64,000 nucleotides of DNA from CAYPFY01 sp964410105 (GCA_964410105.1 CAYPFY010000003.1:124001-188000), one strand, 5' to 3'. Positions 35,442 through 44,834 are shown, counted from the stretch's first letter. Notes: generated by a model from the letters alone, not told the origin. Translations and numbers: made by a program.

Positions 35442-36133
35442 CGAGAATCGGCGTGACGGAGACGATGCAATCGGAGCACAATTTTCACAATTACCTCTCA
35501 TGGCTCCGTTCGGGCGGCCCCGATATCGAGTGCACACGGCTGAGCTATTTCGGGGGGTCCACGCTCGAGGGATGCAGCGGCCTTGTCCTTACCGGCGGGC
35601 ACGATGTCAATCCGAGATTCTACGGCGGACCGGCCGGCCATCCGACAATAACCGAAATCGATCCGCGGCGCGATGAGTTCGAGAAAGAATTGATTGAAGG
35701 GGCGCTGAGCCTGGAGATTCCCGTCCTCGGCATCTGCCGCGGGCTCCAGCTCGCCAATGTCCATTTCGGCGGCACCCTCATTCCCGATCTCGAGGAATCC
35801 GGGTTCCCGTCCCACAGGAGCACAACCGACGGCGCCGAGCACCGCCACCCCCTCACGGTAGTGGAGGGAAGCGGTCTCTCGGTCTACGCGGAAAGCGGCA
35901 CCGTGAATTCAAGCCACCATCAGGGGATAGACCGCATCGGGAAGGGACTCCGGGCCGCAGCATTCTCTCCGGACGGCCTCCCTGAGGCGCTCGAGCGGGA
36001 GGGAGGCGCTTTCTTCCTCCTCGTTCAGTGGCATCCGGAACGCATGCCCGGCGAGCCCCTGGCCAGCCGGATTCTATCGAAATTTCTCAGCACGGTGCGT
36101 GAGAATGTATTAGCAGACAAAGGACGTCAATGA
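35438..36133 (+). CDS. Class I glutamine amidotransferase-like hydrolase, peptidase C26 (PuuD-like)
   Basis: 231 residues. The amidase triad is visible: Cys100 in VLGICRGLQLANV, and the His/Glu pair in VQWHPERM near residue 207. GLVLTGGHDVNPRFYGG matches the gamma-glutamyl-GABA hydrolase group (PuuD) and related gamma-glutamyl hydrolases. Real substrate unknown: gamma-glutamyl compounds are likely. It overlaps lpxK by 4 bases and ppdK by 4 bases, so it is embedded in the long run. Confidence 0.88.
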   Translation: MTRIGVTETMQSEHNFHNYLSWLRSGGPDIECTRLSYFGGSTLEGCSGLVLTGGHDVNPRFYGGPAGHPTITEIDPRRDEFEKELIEGALSLEIPVLGICRGLQLANVHFGGTLIPDLEESGFPSHRSTTDGAEHRHPLTVVEGSGLSVYAESGTVNSSHHQGIDRIGKGLRAAAFSPDGLPEALEREGGAFFLLVQWHPERMPGEPLASRILSKFLSTVRENVLADKGRQ

Positions 36134-38877
36134 GTTATATCTACATCTTCGGCGGCGGACGCGCTGATGGACGCGCGGATATGAAAGAGATCCTCGGGGG
36201 AAAGGGCGCCAACCTCGCCGAAATGACTAATATCGGATTGCCTGTGCCTCCGGGGTTTACCATTTCGACCGGCACATGCAACTATTATCTCGGACATGCC
36301 GGGAAATATCCGGCCGGATTCAAGAAGAACGTTCTCCGGGCAATGGCAAAGGTTGAGAAATTCACCGGGAAGAAATTTGGAAACCCGAACAACCCCCTCC
36401 TCGTCTCTGTCCGCTCCGGAGCGCGCGCTTCGATGCCCGGGATGATGGATACCATTCTGAATCTCGGCCTCAACGATAGGACAGTCAGCGGGCTTATCTC
36501 ACTCGGCGCCGATCCCAGGTTCGTCTATGACTCCTACAGGAGGCTGATTCAAATGTACGGAGATGTGGTCCTCGGTCTGAAGCCGGCCACGCAAGACGAC
36601 CGGGATCCCTTCGAGGTCATCATTGAACAGGTGAAGGCCGAACGCCATGTCCATCACGACACCGAGCTGACTTCGGAAGATCTCCGGCGCCTTACGTCCG
36701 TTTTCAAACAGGAGATCCTCAGAAAGCTTGGGGTGGATTTTCCGCAGGAACCGTTGGATCAGCTGTGGGGCGCCATCGCGGCCGTCTTCAAGTCGTGGAA
36801 AAATGACCGGGCGGTGGCCTACCGTAAGCTCAACGATATTCCCGCTTCCTGGGGAACCGCAGTGAACGTTCAGGCGATGGTTTTTGGAAATATGGGGGAC
36901 GACTGCGGCACCGGCGTGGCCTTCACCCGCAACCCGGCCACCGGAGAGAATGAGTTTTACGGCGAGTATCTTATGAACGCGCAGGGCGAGGATGTGGTCG
37001 CCGGCGTCCGGACCCCTCTTCCCATCAGCACGCTCGCTGAACAGAATCCCAGAATCCACCGACAGCTCCTCAAGGTCCGCCAGACGCTCGAGCGCCATTA
37101 CAGGGATATGCAGGATATCGAGTTCACCATCGAGCGGGGCACGCTCTATATGCTCCAGACCCGGTCGGGCAAGAGGACGGGCGCCGCCGCCGTGAAGATA
37201 GCCGTCGATATGGTTGGCGAGAAGCGCATCACGCCGGAGGAAGCGATTCTCCGTATCGAGCCCGAACAGCTCAACCAGCTTCTCCGCCCCGTCTTCGACC
37301 CGGAAGAAAAGCACGCGGCAATCCGGGATGGGAGGCTGCTTGCGAAGGGTCTCAATGCCGGGCCGGGCGCAGCGGCCGGCCGGGTCGTCTTTAACGCTCC
37401 GGATGCGGAACTCTGGCACAACCGGGGCGAGCGGGTGATCCTTGTCCGGATGGAAACCTCGCCCGAAGATATACGGGGGATGGACGCCTCCGAAGGGATA
37501 TTGACGGCGCGGGGCGGGATGACATCCCACGCGGCGCTGGTCGCGCGGCAGATGGGCAAAGTCTGCGTCGCCGGCTGTGGAGCACTCGAGATCGATTACG
37601 CCTCGCGGACGATGCGCGCCAAAGGGCGGACGATCGCCGAGGGGGATTGGATCTCCATCGACGGGTCCAGCGGCGAGGTCATCCAGGGGGATCTCCAGAC
37701 AAAACCCTCCCCCGTGGTGCGGATCCTCGTGACGAAAGATCTTTCCGAAAACTCGTCTCCCGTCTATGAGACATACAGGAAGCTGATGTCCTGGTCGGAC
37801 CGCGCGCGAAAGCTGAAAATCAGGACGAACGCCGATCAGCCTGACCAGAGTTCCATCGCCATCGCCTTCGGAGCGGAGGGGATCGGCTTGTGCCGCACAG
37901 AGCATATGTTCTTCGGCGGAGACCGCATCGATTCGGTCCGGGAAATGATCCTTGCCGAGGATGAGCCGGGGCGGAGGCGCGCCCTTGCGAAACTCCTTCC
38001 GATGCAGAGGGAGGATTTCGCGGGAATTTTCAGGACGATGAGAGAACGGCCGGTGACCATCCGGACGCTCGATCCGCCGCTCCATGAGTTCCTCCCCCAC
38101 TCCGAAAAGGAGATCGAGTCTCTTTCCTCGAGGATCGGGATCCCGGCCGCAAAAATCTCGTCCCGGATTTCCCAGCTCAAGGAATTTAACCCCATGCTCG
38201 GGAACCGGGGTTGCCGCCTCGGCATCGTGTTTCCCGAAATCACTGAGATGCAATCGCGTGCCATATTCGAGGCGGCGTGCATGGTGAAGAAGGAAGGGAT
38301 CGACATTCACCCCGAGGTGATGATCCCCCTGGTGGGATTCGTCAATGAGCTCAGGGAGGAAGAACGCATCGTCCGGCGCGTCGCCGAAGAGGTTTTTGCC
38401 GAGACCGGAATACGGGTTCACTACCTTGTGGGGACGATGATCGAATTGCCGCGTGCAGCCGTCACCGCCCAGGAGATCGCGGGCATCGCCGAATTCTTCT
38501 CGTTCGGGACGAACGACCTCACGCAAACGACTCTCGGTCTGTCGCGGGACGATTCAGCGACGTTTCTCCCGCACTACCTGGATGCCGGGATTTTTGAGCA
38601 GGATCCCTTCCAGACGCTCGATCAGCAGGGGGTCGGGGTTCTGATGGACCTGGCGGTCGACAAGGGACGCATCGCCCGCCCCGATCTCAAGATCGGCATC
38701 TGCGGCGAGCATGGCGGCGATCCTAAATCCATCGACTTCTGCGCACGGCTCGATCTCGACTATGTCAGCTGCTCCCCCTTCCGCGTCCCCATCGCCCGGC
38801 TTGCGGCGGCTCAGGCCGCCCTCCGGAACTCTGCGCACCGGCCAGGGAAGCGCAAAATTTCAAAACGTCAGAGGTAA
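36130..38877 (+). CDS. ppdK: Pyruvate, phosphate dikinase
   Basis: Interconverts pyruvate, ATP and phosphate with PEP, AMP and PPi, allowing reversible flux between glycolysis and gluconeogenesis. 915 residues in three parts: ATP-grasp domain (GGKGANLAEMTNIGLPVPPGF, SVRSGARASMPGMMDTILNLG), swivelling phospho-His domain (GGMTSHAALVARQMGK, His467), and PEP/pyruvate TIM barrel with the catalytic Cys858 in IGICGEHGGDPKSI. The ATG overlaps the preceding amidotransferase stop by 4 bases and queA follows after 2 bases. Confidence 0.97.
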   Translation: MSYIYIFGGGRADGRADMKEILGGKGANLAEMTNIGLPVPPGFTISTGTCNYYLGHAGKYPAGFKKNVLRAMAKVEKFTGKKFGNPNNPLLVSVRSGARASMPGMMDTILNLGLNDRTVSGLISLGADPRFVYDSYRRLIQMYGDVVLGLKPATQDDRDPFEVIIEQVKAERHVHHDTELTSEDLRRLTSVFKQEILRKLGVDFPQEPLDQLWGAIAAVFKSWKNDRAVAYRKLNDIPASWGTAVNVQAMVFGNMGDDCGTGVAFTRNPATGENEFYGEYLMNAQGEDVVAGVRTPLPISTLAEQNPRIHRQLLKVRQTLERHYRDMQDIEFTIERGTLYMLQTRSGKRTGAAAVKIAVDMVGEKRITPEEAILRIEPEQLNQLLRPVFDPEEKHAAIRDGRLLAKGLNAGPGAAAGRVVFNAPDAELWHNRGERVILVRMETSPEDIRGMDASEGILTARGGMTSHAALVARQMGKVCVAGCGALEIDYASRTMRAKGRTIAEGDWISIDGSSGEVIQGDLQTKPSPVVRILVTKDLSENSSPVYETYRKLMSWSDRARKLKIRTNADQPDQSSIAIAFGAEGIGLCRTEHMFFGGDRIDSVREMILAEDEPGRRRALAKLLPMQREDFAGIFRTMRERPVTIRTLDPPLHEFLPHSEKEIESLSSRIGIPAAKISSRISQLKEFNPMLGNRGCRLGIVFPEITEMQSRAIFEAACMVKKEGIDIHPEVMIPLVGFVNELREEERIVRRVAEEVFAETGIRVHYLVGTMIELPRAAVTAQEIAGIAEFFSFGTNDLTQTTLGLSRDDSATFLPHYLDAGIFEQDPFQTLDQQGVGVLMDLAVDKGRIARPDLKIGICGEHGGDPKSIDFCARLDLDYVSCSPFRVPIARLAAAQAALRNSAHRPGKRKISKRQR

Positions 38878-38879
38878 GC

Positions 38880-39917
38880 ATGAAGCTTTCAGATTTCAAA
38901 TACCCGCTTCCCCGGAATCTTGTCGCGAAACACCCGGCCAAACCCCGGGACTCGGCCCGGCTCATGGTCCTCAACCGGAGCGATGATTCGATCACCGAGA
39001 AGAAGTTCAGCGATATCCTCGACTACATCCATAAGGGGGATTGCCTGGTTCTGAATCAGACCAGAGTCTTCCCGGCCCGCTTGTTCGGCAAGAAGGAGAA
39101 GACCAACGCCAAGATTGAAGTGTTCCTCCTCCGGGAGCTCAACGCGGAGGAAGGGATCTGGGATGTGATCGTCGATCCGGCGAGGAAGGTCAGGATTGGG
39201 AACAAGATTTATTTCGATGAGGGGAAGATCTGGTGCGAAGTCATCGACAATACGACCTCGCGCGGCCGCACCGTGCGCTTCAATTACAAGAACGACCTCT
39301 TCAAGGTTATTGAGCGGATAGGGATCACGCCGCTTCCCTATTACATCAAGCGCGAGGCTATCGAGGAAGATAAGGAAGCCTACCAGACCGTGTACGCGAA
39401 ACATATAGGATCGGTGGCCGCCCCCACCGCAGGGCTCCACTTCACCCGGAGGCTCCTCGCCTCGATCGAGAAAAAGGGAGCCCGGATCGTCCCCCTGACG
39501 CTCCACCTCGGCCTGGGTTCGTTCCGCCCCGTCGAGGTCGAGGATCTTTCAAAGCATAAGATGGACTCCGAATACTATGAAATCCCCCAGTCCACCGTCG
39601 ATGCAGTCAACCGGACGATTGATAACAAGGGGCGCGTGTTCGTTGCAGGGACCAGCACCAGCCGCGCCGTGGAATCGAGCGTGACGACGACCGGGCACCT
39701 TAAATCCAATAAAGGATGGACCGATAAGTTTATTTTCCCTCCCTACGACTTCAAGATCGTCGACCACCTGATCACGAACTTCCATATGCCGGAATCCACT
39801 CTTCTCATGCTTGCGTCCGCCTTCGCAGGGCGCGATTTTATTCTCAAAGCCTATAAGAAGGCTATCAAGGAGAAATGGAGGTTCTATAGCTACGGCGATG
39901 CGATGCTCATCCTCTGA
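38880..39917 (+). CDS. queA: S-adenosylmethionine:tRNA ribosyltransferase-isomerase
   Basis: Builds epoxyqueuosine in tRNA by moving the ribosyl group of SAM onto 7-aminomethyl-7-deazaguanine. 345 residues beginning MKLSDFKYPLPRNLVAKHPA, with RDSARLMVLNR, VLNQTRVFPARLFG, PLPYYIKR, SVAAPTAGLHFT, LHLGLGSFRPVEVEDLSKHKM and the C-terminal TNFHMPESTLLMLASAFAG. These are all family hallmarks. ispD follows after 6 bases. Confidence 0.97.
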   Translation: MKLSDFKYPLPRNLVAKHPAKPRDSARLMVLNRSDDSITEKKFSDILDYIHKGDCLVLNQTRVFPARLFGKKEKTNAKIEVFLLRELNAEEGIWDVIVDPARKVRIGNKIYFDEGKIWCEVIDNTTSRGRTVRFNYKNDLFKVIERIGITPLPYYIKREAIEEDKEAYQTVYAKHIGSVAAPTAGLHFTRRLLASIEKKGARIVPLTLHLGLGSFRPVEVEDLSKHKMDSEYYEIPQSTVDAVNRTIDNKGRVFVAGTSTSRAVESSVTTTGHLKSNKGWTDKFIFPPYDFKIVDHLITNFHMPESTLLMLASAFAGRDFILKAYKKAIKEKWRFYSYGDAMLIL

Positions 39918-39923
39918 TCACCG

Positions 39924-40640
39924 ATGATGCGCGATGCCCGAATCGCCGCGATCATCCCCGCCGCCGGTCAGGGGAGGAGGATGAATGGCGCTAAACAGTT
40001 TCTCGACCTGGGGGGGAAGCCTGTCGTCCTCCGGACCCTTCTCGCTCTCCAGAACGCAGACGAGATCGACGATATTGTCGTCGCTGCACGTCCAGGCGAA
40101 TTCATCGACTTTGAAAGGCTGAAACATTCGTGCTCTCTTTCCAAAATCGTGGCCATCGTTCCGGGGGGATCCACGCGCCAGGGCTCGGTCTGGAATGCCC
40201 TCCAGGCCGTTCGGGCATCCTCTCCCTCCCGGCTGATCGCCGTCCACGACGCGGTGCGGCCCCTGCTCCGGCATGATTCGCTCGTTTCGGTGATAGAGGC
40301 CGCCATGGTCAGCGGCGCGGCAATTCTCGCCGTACGGCCGAAGGATACGGTGAAAACGGCTTCTCCGGAGCAAAGAATTCTCTCCACCCCCCCGCGAGAC
40401 CTTCTCTGGCTGGCTCAAACGCCCCAGGTGTTCGACGCCGAGCTTCTCTGGTCGGCATTCATTAAGGCCAATTCTGACAATTTTACCGGAACCGATGAGT
40501 CGAGCCTCGTCGAACGGCTCGGTGCGGAGGTCCAAATAGTCGAGGGAAGTGAGGAAAACATTAAAATAACGACACCCGGAGACCTCATACTAGCAGAATC
40601 GCTTCTTTCAGGGGTTTTGAGCCAATCACGCGGGTGTTGA
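39924..40640 (+). CDS. ispD: 2-C-methyl-D-erythritol 4-phosphate cytidylyltransferase
   Basis: Third MEP-pathway step, making CDP-methylerythritol. The nucleotidyltransferase signature AAIIPAAGQGRRMNGAKQFLDLGGKPV is followed by VVPGGSTRQGSVWNAL-like (here AIVPGGSTRQGS), AVHDAVRPLLR, AQTPQVFD, GTDESSLVE and NIKITTPGDL. 238 residues; ATGATG allows a start at 39924 or 39927. The TGA stop at 40638-40640 overlaps the TTG element of the plsY promoter. It is the last gene of the ten-gene run. Confidence 0.95.
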   Translation: MMRDARIAAIIPAAGQGRRMNGAKQFLDLGGKPVVLRTLLALQNADEIDDIVVAARPGEFIDFERLKHSCSLSKIVAIVPGGSTRQGSVWNALQAVRASSPSRLIAVHDAVRPLLRHDSLVSVIEAAMVSGAAILAVRPKDTVKTASPEQRILSTPPRDLLWLAQTPQVFDAELLWSAFIKANSDNFTGTDESSLVERLGAEVQIVEGSEENIKITTPGDLILAESLLSGVLSQSRGC

Positions 40641-40666
40641 TTTTTTCACGATTTCTTATATCTTTA
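40637..40666 (+). promoter_or_regulatory. Promoter of plsY-gpsA-recG
   Basis: TTG at 40637-40639, 19 bases, then TATCTTTA at 40659-40666 (seven of eight positions of TAnnTTTG). The TTG overlaps the ispD stop codon. GAGGGAA then precedes the plsY ATG. Confidence 0.6.
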
Positions 40667-40694
40667 TCACAGTCTTGACCATGAGGGAAACACT

Positions 40695-41369
40695 ATGATG
40701 CCACTGGCGGCCATTGTTGTTCTCAGCTATCTCGTCGGATCATTCCCGACAAGCATCGTTGTTACGAAACTGGCTCGCGGTATCGATATCCGGAATCACG
40801 GTAGCGGGAATGCCGGGGGAACAAATGTGATACGGGTTCTCGGCCTCAGGGCAGGCCTCATTGTGATCGCCTTTGATATTTTCAAGGGATATGTGGCGAC
40901 CATGCTCATCACGAAACTCATGGTGGGTCCTATGCCCTTCAATAATCAGACCCCGTTCGAGGATATAACCGTCATCCGGATTATCGCGGGATGCGCCGCA
41001 ATCCTTGGGCACGTTTGGACGGCTTTCAGCGGTTTTCGGGGTGGCAAGGGAATGGCCACGGCGGCCGGGGTTCTTCTCGGGGTCGCCACGATCGAGCTTC
41101 TCGTTGCGGTAGGGGTCTTTTCGATCGTTTTCCTCCTCTCCCGGTATGTCTCACTCGGTTCCATAAGCGGCGCCGTCGCCTTTCCGCTCACAATGTTTTT
41201 CAGACACAACCTTTTTCACGCTGATCTCGAGGGGTACCATACTCTCATCTTTTTCAGCATCGTCATTACGCTCCTGCTTCTGTATACCCACCGGGCCAAT
41301 ATCCGCCGTCTGCTCGATGGGACTGAACATCGCCTGACCCGGATCCGCATCCCCGGCGCCAATCTCTAG
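40695..41369 (+). CDS. plsY: Acyl-phosphate:glycerol-3-phosphate acyltransferase
   Basis: Integral inner-membrane enzyme that acylates glycerol 3-phosphate from acyl-phosphate, the first step of phospholipid synthesis. 224 residues with about five to six helices. The conserved loops are SYLVGSFPTSIVV, DIRNHGSGNAGGTNVIRVLG, GHVWTAFSGFRGGKGMATAAGVLL and YVSLGSISGAV. gpsA follows after 8 bases; it supplies the glycerol 3-phosphate substrate, so the pair forms a logical unit. Confidence 0.96.
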   Translation: MMPLAAIVVLSYLVGSFPTSIVVTKLARGIDIRNHGSGNAGGTNVIRVLGLRAGLIVIAFDIFKGYVATMLITKLMVGPMPFNNQTPFEDITVIRIIAGCAAILGHVWTAFSGFRGGKGMATAAGVLLGVATIELLVAVGVFSIVFLLSRYVSLGSISGAVAFPLTMFFRHNLFHADLEGYHTLIFFSIVITLLLLYTHRANIRRLLDGTEHRLTRIRIPGANL

Positions 41370-41377
41370 AAAATCCG

Positions 41378-42376
41378 ATGCACATCGCGGTCTTGGGGAC
41401 CGGCAGCTGGGGGACGACCCTTGCCATTCTCCTCAGATATAACGCGCATGACGTCGCCCTCTGGTCCCACCGGCCCGAACAGGCCGAGGTCCTGAAAGCA
41501 TCCCGCCTCAACAGCCTCCTCCTCCCCGGCATCCAGATCCCTCCTGAAATTGAGATAACCAGCGATCTCCCGGCTGCCGTCCAGGGCACAGATATGGTGG
41601 TCACTGCTGTTCCCACGCAGTTTCTCCGCTCCGTCGCCATGAAACTCAAATCCGAGATGGGTCACGATCACCTTATCGTGAATGTCGCCAAAGGGATCGA
41701 GAACGACTCACTCATGACCGTCTCCGAGATTCTTGCCGATGTGCTCCCGGGGATTCTCAGGAAAAACATCGTAACTCTCTCCGGGCCGAGCTTCGCTGAG
41801 GAGGTGAGCAGACAGGTCCCTACGGCTGTGGTCGCCGCATCGGAGGACCTGAATTCGGCGCGGGCCGCCCAGCAAACGTTCATGACCCCCTACTTCCGGG
41901 TCTACTCGAGCGACGATATAAGAGGGGTCGAGCTCGCCGGGTCGGTGAAAAACGTCATCGCGATCGGGGCGGGGATCGCCGACGGGGCAGGGTTCGGGGA
42001 TAATACCAAGGCCGCGATCATGACGCGGGCGACCGCCGAGATTTCCCGTCTTGGTAAATGCCTGGGCGCAAAACCGCAGACTTTCGGCGGGCTTTCCGGA
42101 ATCGGCGATCTGATCGCCACCTGCATGAGCAGACATAGCCGCAACCGTCATGTGGGCGAGGAGATAGGCAAGGGGAGGAAACTGACTGACGTTCTCTCGG
42201 GCATGGTCATGGTCGCCGAAGGTGTCGCCACGACGCGGTCGGTCCACGACCTTTCGCTCAGGCACAGAATAGAGCTTCCCATCTCCGAGGCGGTGCACCA
42301 GATTCTCTTCGAGGACAAAGACCCCATCATCGCCACATCAGATCTCATGACAAGGGACGCAAAAGGGGAACACTGA
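41378..42376 (+). CDS. gpsA: NAD(P)-dependent glycerol-3-phosphate dehydrogenase
   Basis: Reduces dihydroxyacetone phosphate to sn-glycerol 3-phosphate for lipid synthesis. Dinucleotide motif IAVLGTGSWGTTLA at the start, then VNVAKGIEND, TLSGPSFAEEV, the catalytic-Lys region ELAGSVKNVIAIGAGIADG, and GLSGIGDLIATCMSRHSRNRHVG. 332 residues, normal length. It is coupled with plsY upstream. Confidence 0.96.
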   Translation: MHIAVLGTGSWGTTLAILLRYNAHDVALWSHRPEQAEVLKASRLNSLLLPGIQIPPEIEITSDLPAAVQGTDMVVTAVPTQFLRSVAMKLKSEMGHDHLIVNVAKGIENDSLMTVSEILADVLPGILRKNIVTLSGPSFAEEVSRQVPTAVVAASEDLNSARAAQQTFMTPYFRVYSSDDIRGVELAGSVKNVIAIGAGIADGAGFGDNTKAAIMTRATAEISRLGKCLGAKPQTFGGLSGIGDLIATCMSRHSRNRHVGEEIGKGRKLTDVLSGMVMVAEGVATTRSVHDLSLRHRIELPISEAVHQILFEDKDPIIATSDLMTRDAKGEH

Positions 42377-42415
42377 CGGTTGCTATTCCCAGCGTCCGTT
42401 CGTATCTTGCCGAAG

Positions 42416-44614
42416 ATGCCGACGGTCCAAGAACCTGAGACCGGTCTCAAGCTCGCCGTTCAATTTCTCAAAGGGGTCGGTCCCAAACGCGCGGCCGCCC
42501 TGGCCGAGCGGGGGATCAATACGGTCCGCGACCTTCTCTATTACTTTCCCTACGATTATCTTGACCTGAGCAATGTCGAGCAGGTCGGGAATCTGCGGAA
42601 ACACGCGAATTCCGGGAAGTGGGTGAGCGTCATCGGACAGGTTCGCTCATCGGGCGTCGTGGGCCGCCGCCCCAGGGAGCGGTGCATCGTGATTCTTGCG
42701 GACAGCTCCGGAAGCGTCCAGCTCGTTTTTTTCCGCGGCGCACACTACTTCAAAAACGCCTTCTCGCCCGGCGAACAGCTCGCCGTCTCCGGCAAGGTGA
42801 CCAACTTCGGCAAACGCCTCCAGTTCATTCACCCCGCGATCGACAGGCTCTCAGGGAATCCGGATGAGGATTTTCTCCATACGGCGGGGATTGTGCCGAA
42901 ATACGGCTCCTCGGAGGAGATGAAGGATGTGAAACTGAATATCAAAGGTCTCCGGCGTATCATGAAGGGGACCGTGGATGAATACGCCGGCCTGGTGGAG
43001 GAAGCTCTCCCGTCCGAAATTCTTCGCCGAAACCGCTTCCTCCCCCTCCCTGAGGCGCTCCGGTCTGTCCATTTCCCGGAGTCCACAGAAAAATTGTCGG
43101 AATCCCGCCGCCGGCTCAAGTTTGACGAACTGTTCACCATGCAGCTCCTCCTCGCACTCAGGAGAAAACACATCAAGGTCGATACGCCAGGCATATCCTT
43201 CAACGTCGAAAGCAAACTGGCCCGGCGCCTGGTCGATTCGCTCCCGTTCCGGCTCACCAGGCCCCAGATCACCGTGATCAATGAGATCGCGCGGGATATG
43301 AAATCCCCGCGGCCTATGAACCGCCTCCTCCAGGGGGACGTCGGGAGCGGGAAGACGATCGTCGCTCTCATCTCCATGCTCATCGCCGTGGAGAACGGCT
43401 ACCAGGCGGCCTTCATGGCGCCGACTGAGATCCTGGCCGAGCAACACTACCGCACGCTGGCCGGATTCCTCAAGGAAATCCCGGTCGGGATCCGGCTGCT
43501 CGTCGGCGGACAAAAGTCCAAACTCCGGACCGATATTCTCCAGGACATCGACCGCGGCGATTCCCCGGTCATCGTGGGAACTCATGCTCTGATCCAGGAA
43601 GGTGTAAGGTTCTCGAAACTCGGGTTCATCGTCATCGACGAACAGCACCGTTTCGGTGTCGCACAGCGGGCTGCCCTGAGGGAAAAGGGGACACTTTCAA
43701 TCGGCGGGCCCCAGCCCGATATCCTCGTCCTGACGGCTACGCCGATCCCGCGGACCCTGTCGCTCACCTTCTACGGAGACCTCGACGTCTCGATCATCAA
43801 CGAGCTTCCCGCCCATCGCAAGACGATAAAGACGCTTTTCCGGACTGAATCGCAGGAAAAAACGATTATCCAGTTTATCCGCCAGGAAATCTCGGCCGGA
43901 CGACAGTGCTACATCGTCTATCCCCTCGTCGAAGAATCGGAAAAGGTGGACCTGAAGGCGGCGACCGAGAGTTTTGAGAAGCTGAAGTCGGAAATCTTTC
44001 CCGATCTGTCGCTCGGACTGCTTCACGGACGGATGCGCCCCGATGAAAAAGACCGGATCATGACCTCCTTTAAGGAGAAAAAGATCGATATTCTGGTAGC
44101 GACCACAGTCGTCGAGGTCGGAATCGATATTCCCAATGCGTCCGTGATGGTCATCCAGCATGCGGAGAGATTCGGGCTCTCCCAGCTCCATCAGCTCCGC
44201 GGACGGGTAGGGAGAGGCCCGGAGCAATCGTACTGCATACTCGTTGCTCCCGCCTGGATGAAGCTGGTGCGCGCCGGAGAGAGATCGCTTCTTTCCACCG
44301 ACGGCTTCGACGAGAGACGGATCGCGGAGCGGAGGATCCAGACGATGATGGAGACCACCGATGGCTTCAAAATCGCCGAAATTGACCTGGAATTAAGGGG
44401 TCCGGGAGATTTTTTCGGTACGCGGCAAAGCGGCCTCCCCACACTTCAGATCGCCAACCTCATGACCGACGGAGAGATTCTCGCGCTCGCCCGCAAGGAA
44501 GCATTCGCGATCGTCGACGACGATCCGAATCTCCGCCATCCGGATCATCAACCCATCCGTCAGCACTTCGAGAGCCGGATGAAGGAAGCTCTCGCACTCC
44601 TCGCCGGCGGCTGA
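42416..44614 (+). CDS. recG: ATP-dependent DNA helicase RecG
   Basis: Remodels stalled replication forks and branched DNA. 732 residues from the ATG at 42416 (MPTVQEPETG); the frame is open to a TTG at 42380, which I consider too early. N-terminal wedge domain (VQFLKGVGPKRAAALAERGI, OB fold), then helicase motifs LLQGDVGSGKTIVALISM (Walker A), MAPTEILAEQHY, VIDEQHRFGVAQR, LTATPIPRTL, LLHGRM, VATTVVEVGIDIPNASVM and QLRGRVGRG, and the C-terminal GPGDFFGTRQSGLP. It starts 39 bases after gpsA. Confidence 0.96.
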   Translation: MPTVQEPETGLKLAVQFLKGVGPKRAAALAERGINTVRDLLYYFPYDYLDLSNVEQVGNLRKHANSGKWVSVIGQVRSSGVVGRRPRERCIVILADSSGSVQLVFFRGAHYFKNAFSPGEQLAVSGKVTNFGKRLQFIHPAIDRLSGNPDEDFLHTAGIVPKYGSSEEMKDVKLNIKGLRRIMKGTVDEYAGLVEEALPSEILRRNRFLPLPEALRSVHFPESTEKLSESRRRLKFDELFTMQLLLALRRKHIKVDTPGISFNVESKLARRLVDSLPFRLTRPQITVINEIARDMKSPRPMNRLLQGDVGSGKTIVALISMLIAVENGYQAAFMAPTEILAEQHYRTLAGFLKEIPVGIRLLVGGQKSKLRTDILQDIDRGDSPVIVGTHALIQEGVRFSKLGFIVIDEQHRFGVAQRAALREKGTLSIGGPQPDILVLTATPIPRTLSLTFYGDLDVSIINELPAHRKTIKTLFRTESQEKTIIQFIRQEISAGRQCYIVYPLVEESEKVDLKAATESFEKLKSEIFPDLSLGLLHGRMRPDEKDRIMTSFKEKKIDILVATTVVEVGIDIPNASVMVIQHAERFGLSQLHQLRGRVGRGPEQSYCILVAPAWMKLVRAGERSLLSTDGFDERRIAERRIQTMMETTDGFKIAEIDLELRGPGDFFGTRQSGLPTLQIANLMTDGEILALARKEAFAIVDDDPNLRHPDHQPIRQHFESRMKEALALLAGG

Positions 44615-44693
44615 GCGCCGAGAATTTTCTTCAGCGACCTGGTCCGCGCGCCGGGACTCGGGCCCGGACGTGGCGCGAGAATGCATTTTCTTC

Positions 44694-44721
44694 TTGACAA
44701 AATGATTAAAATGATTATATT
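44694..44721 (+). promoter_or_regulatory. Near-consensus promoter of the ATP-grasp/GNAT/KamA operon
   Basis: TTGACA (44694-44699), 16 bases, TATATT (44716-44721): five of six plus six of six near-consensus positions, the best sigma70-like promoter in the window. It lies in an AT-rich island in otherwise GC-rich sequence. A 9-base tandem repeat fills the spacer. The recG stop lies about 80 bases upstream. Confidence 0.7.
44700..44717 (+). repeat. Tandem 9-base repeat in the promoter spacer
   Basis: AAATGATTA occurs twice head to tail, 44700-44708 and 44709-44717, between and touching the -35 and -10 elements. Placement suggests a possible operator, but two copies of an AT-rich 9-mer could also be chance. 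Confidence 0.45.
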
Positions 44722-44730
44722 ACACGTGTC

Positions 44731-44811
44731 ATGACTCACGCATCCGCGATCATGCAAAATGTTTTTACATTCTTCCACCTTCTCGAGAGGACTTCACGGG
44801 TCACCGGTTAG
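44731..44811 (+). other. 26-codon open frame just behind the promoter (possible leader peptide)
   Basis: ATG at 44731 opens a 26-codon frame ending with TAG at 44809-44811, starting about where transcription should begin. It has no ribosome site, so it would be a leaderless peptide. It is in a different frame from the following ligase gene. I see no repeated codons that would mark an attenuator. It may not be translated. Confidence 0.2.
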
Positions 44812-44834
44812 ATCTTCCCTGGAACGTTAACCCC

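Noticed and set aside
36499..38526. Long open frame of 675 codons on the minus strand within ppdK
   Set aside because: It mirrors the codon positions of ppdK in a GC-rich gene, has no domain or ribosome site, and is rich in Arg/His/Pro/Asp as expected for an antisense shadow. The same holds for long antisense frames inside uvrB (3309-4658), smc (29435-31198 and 31229-32818) and sucC (22093-23400).
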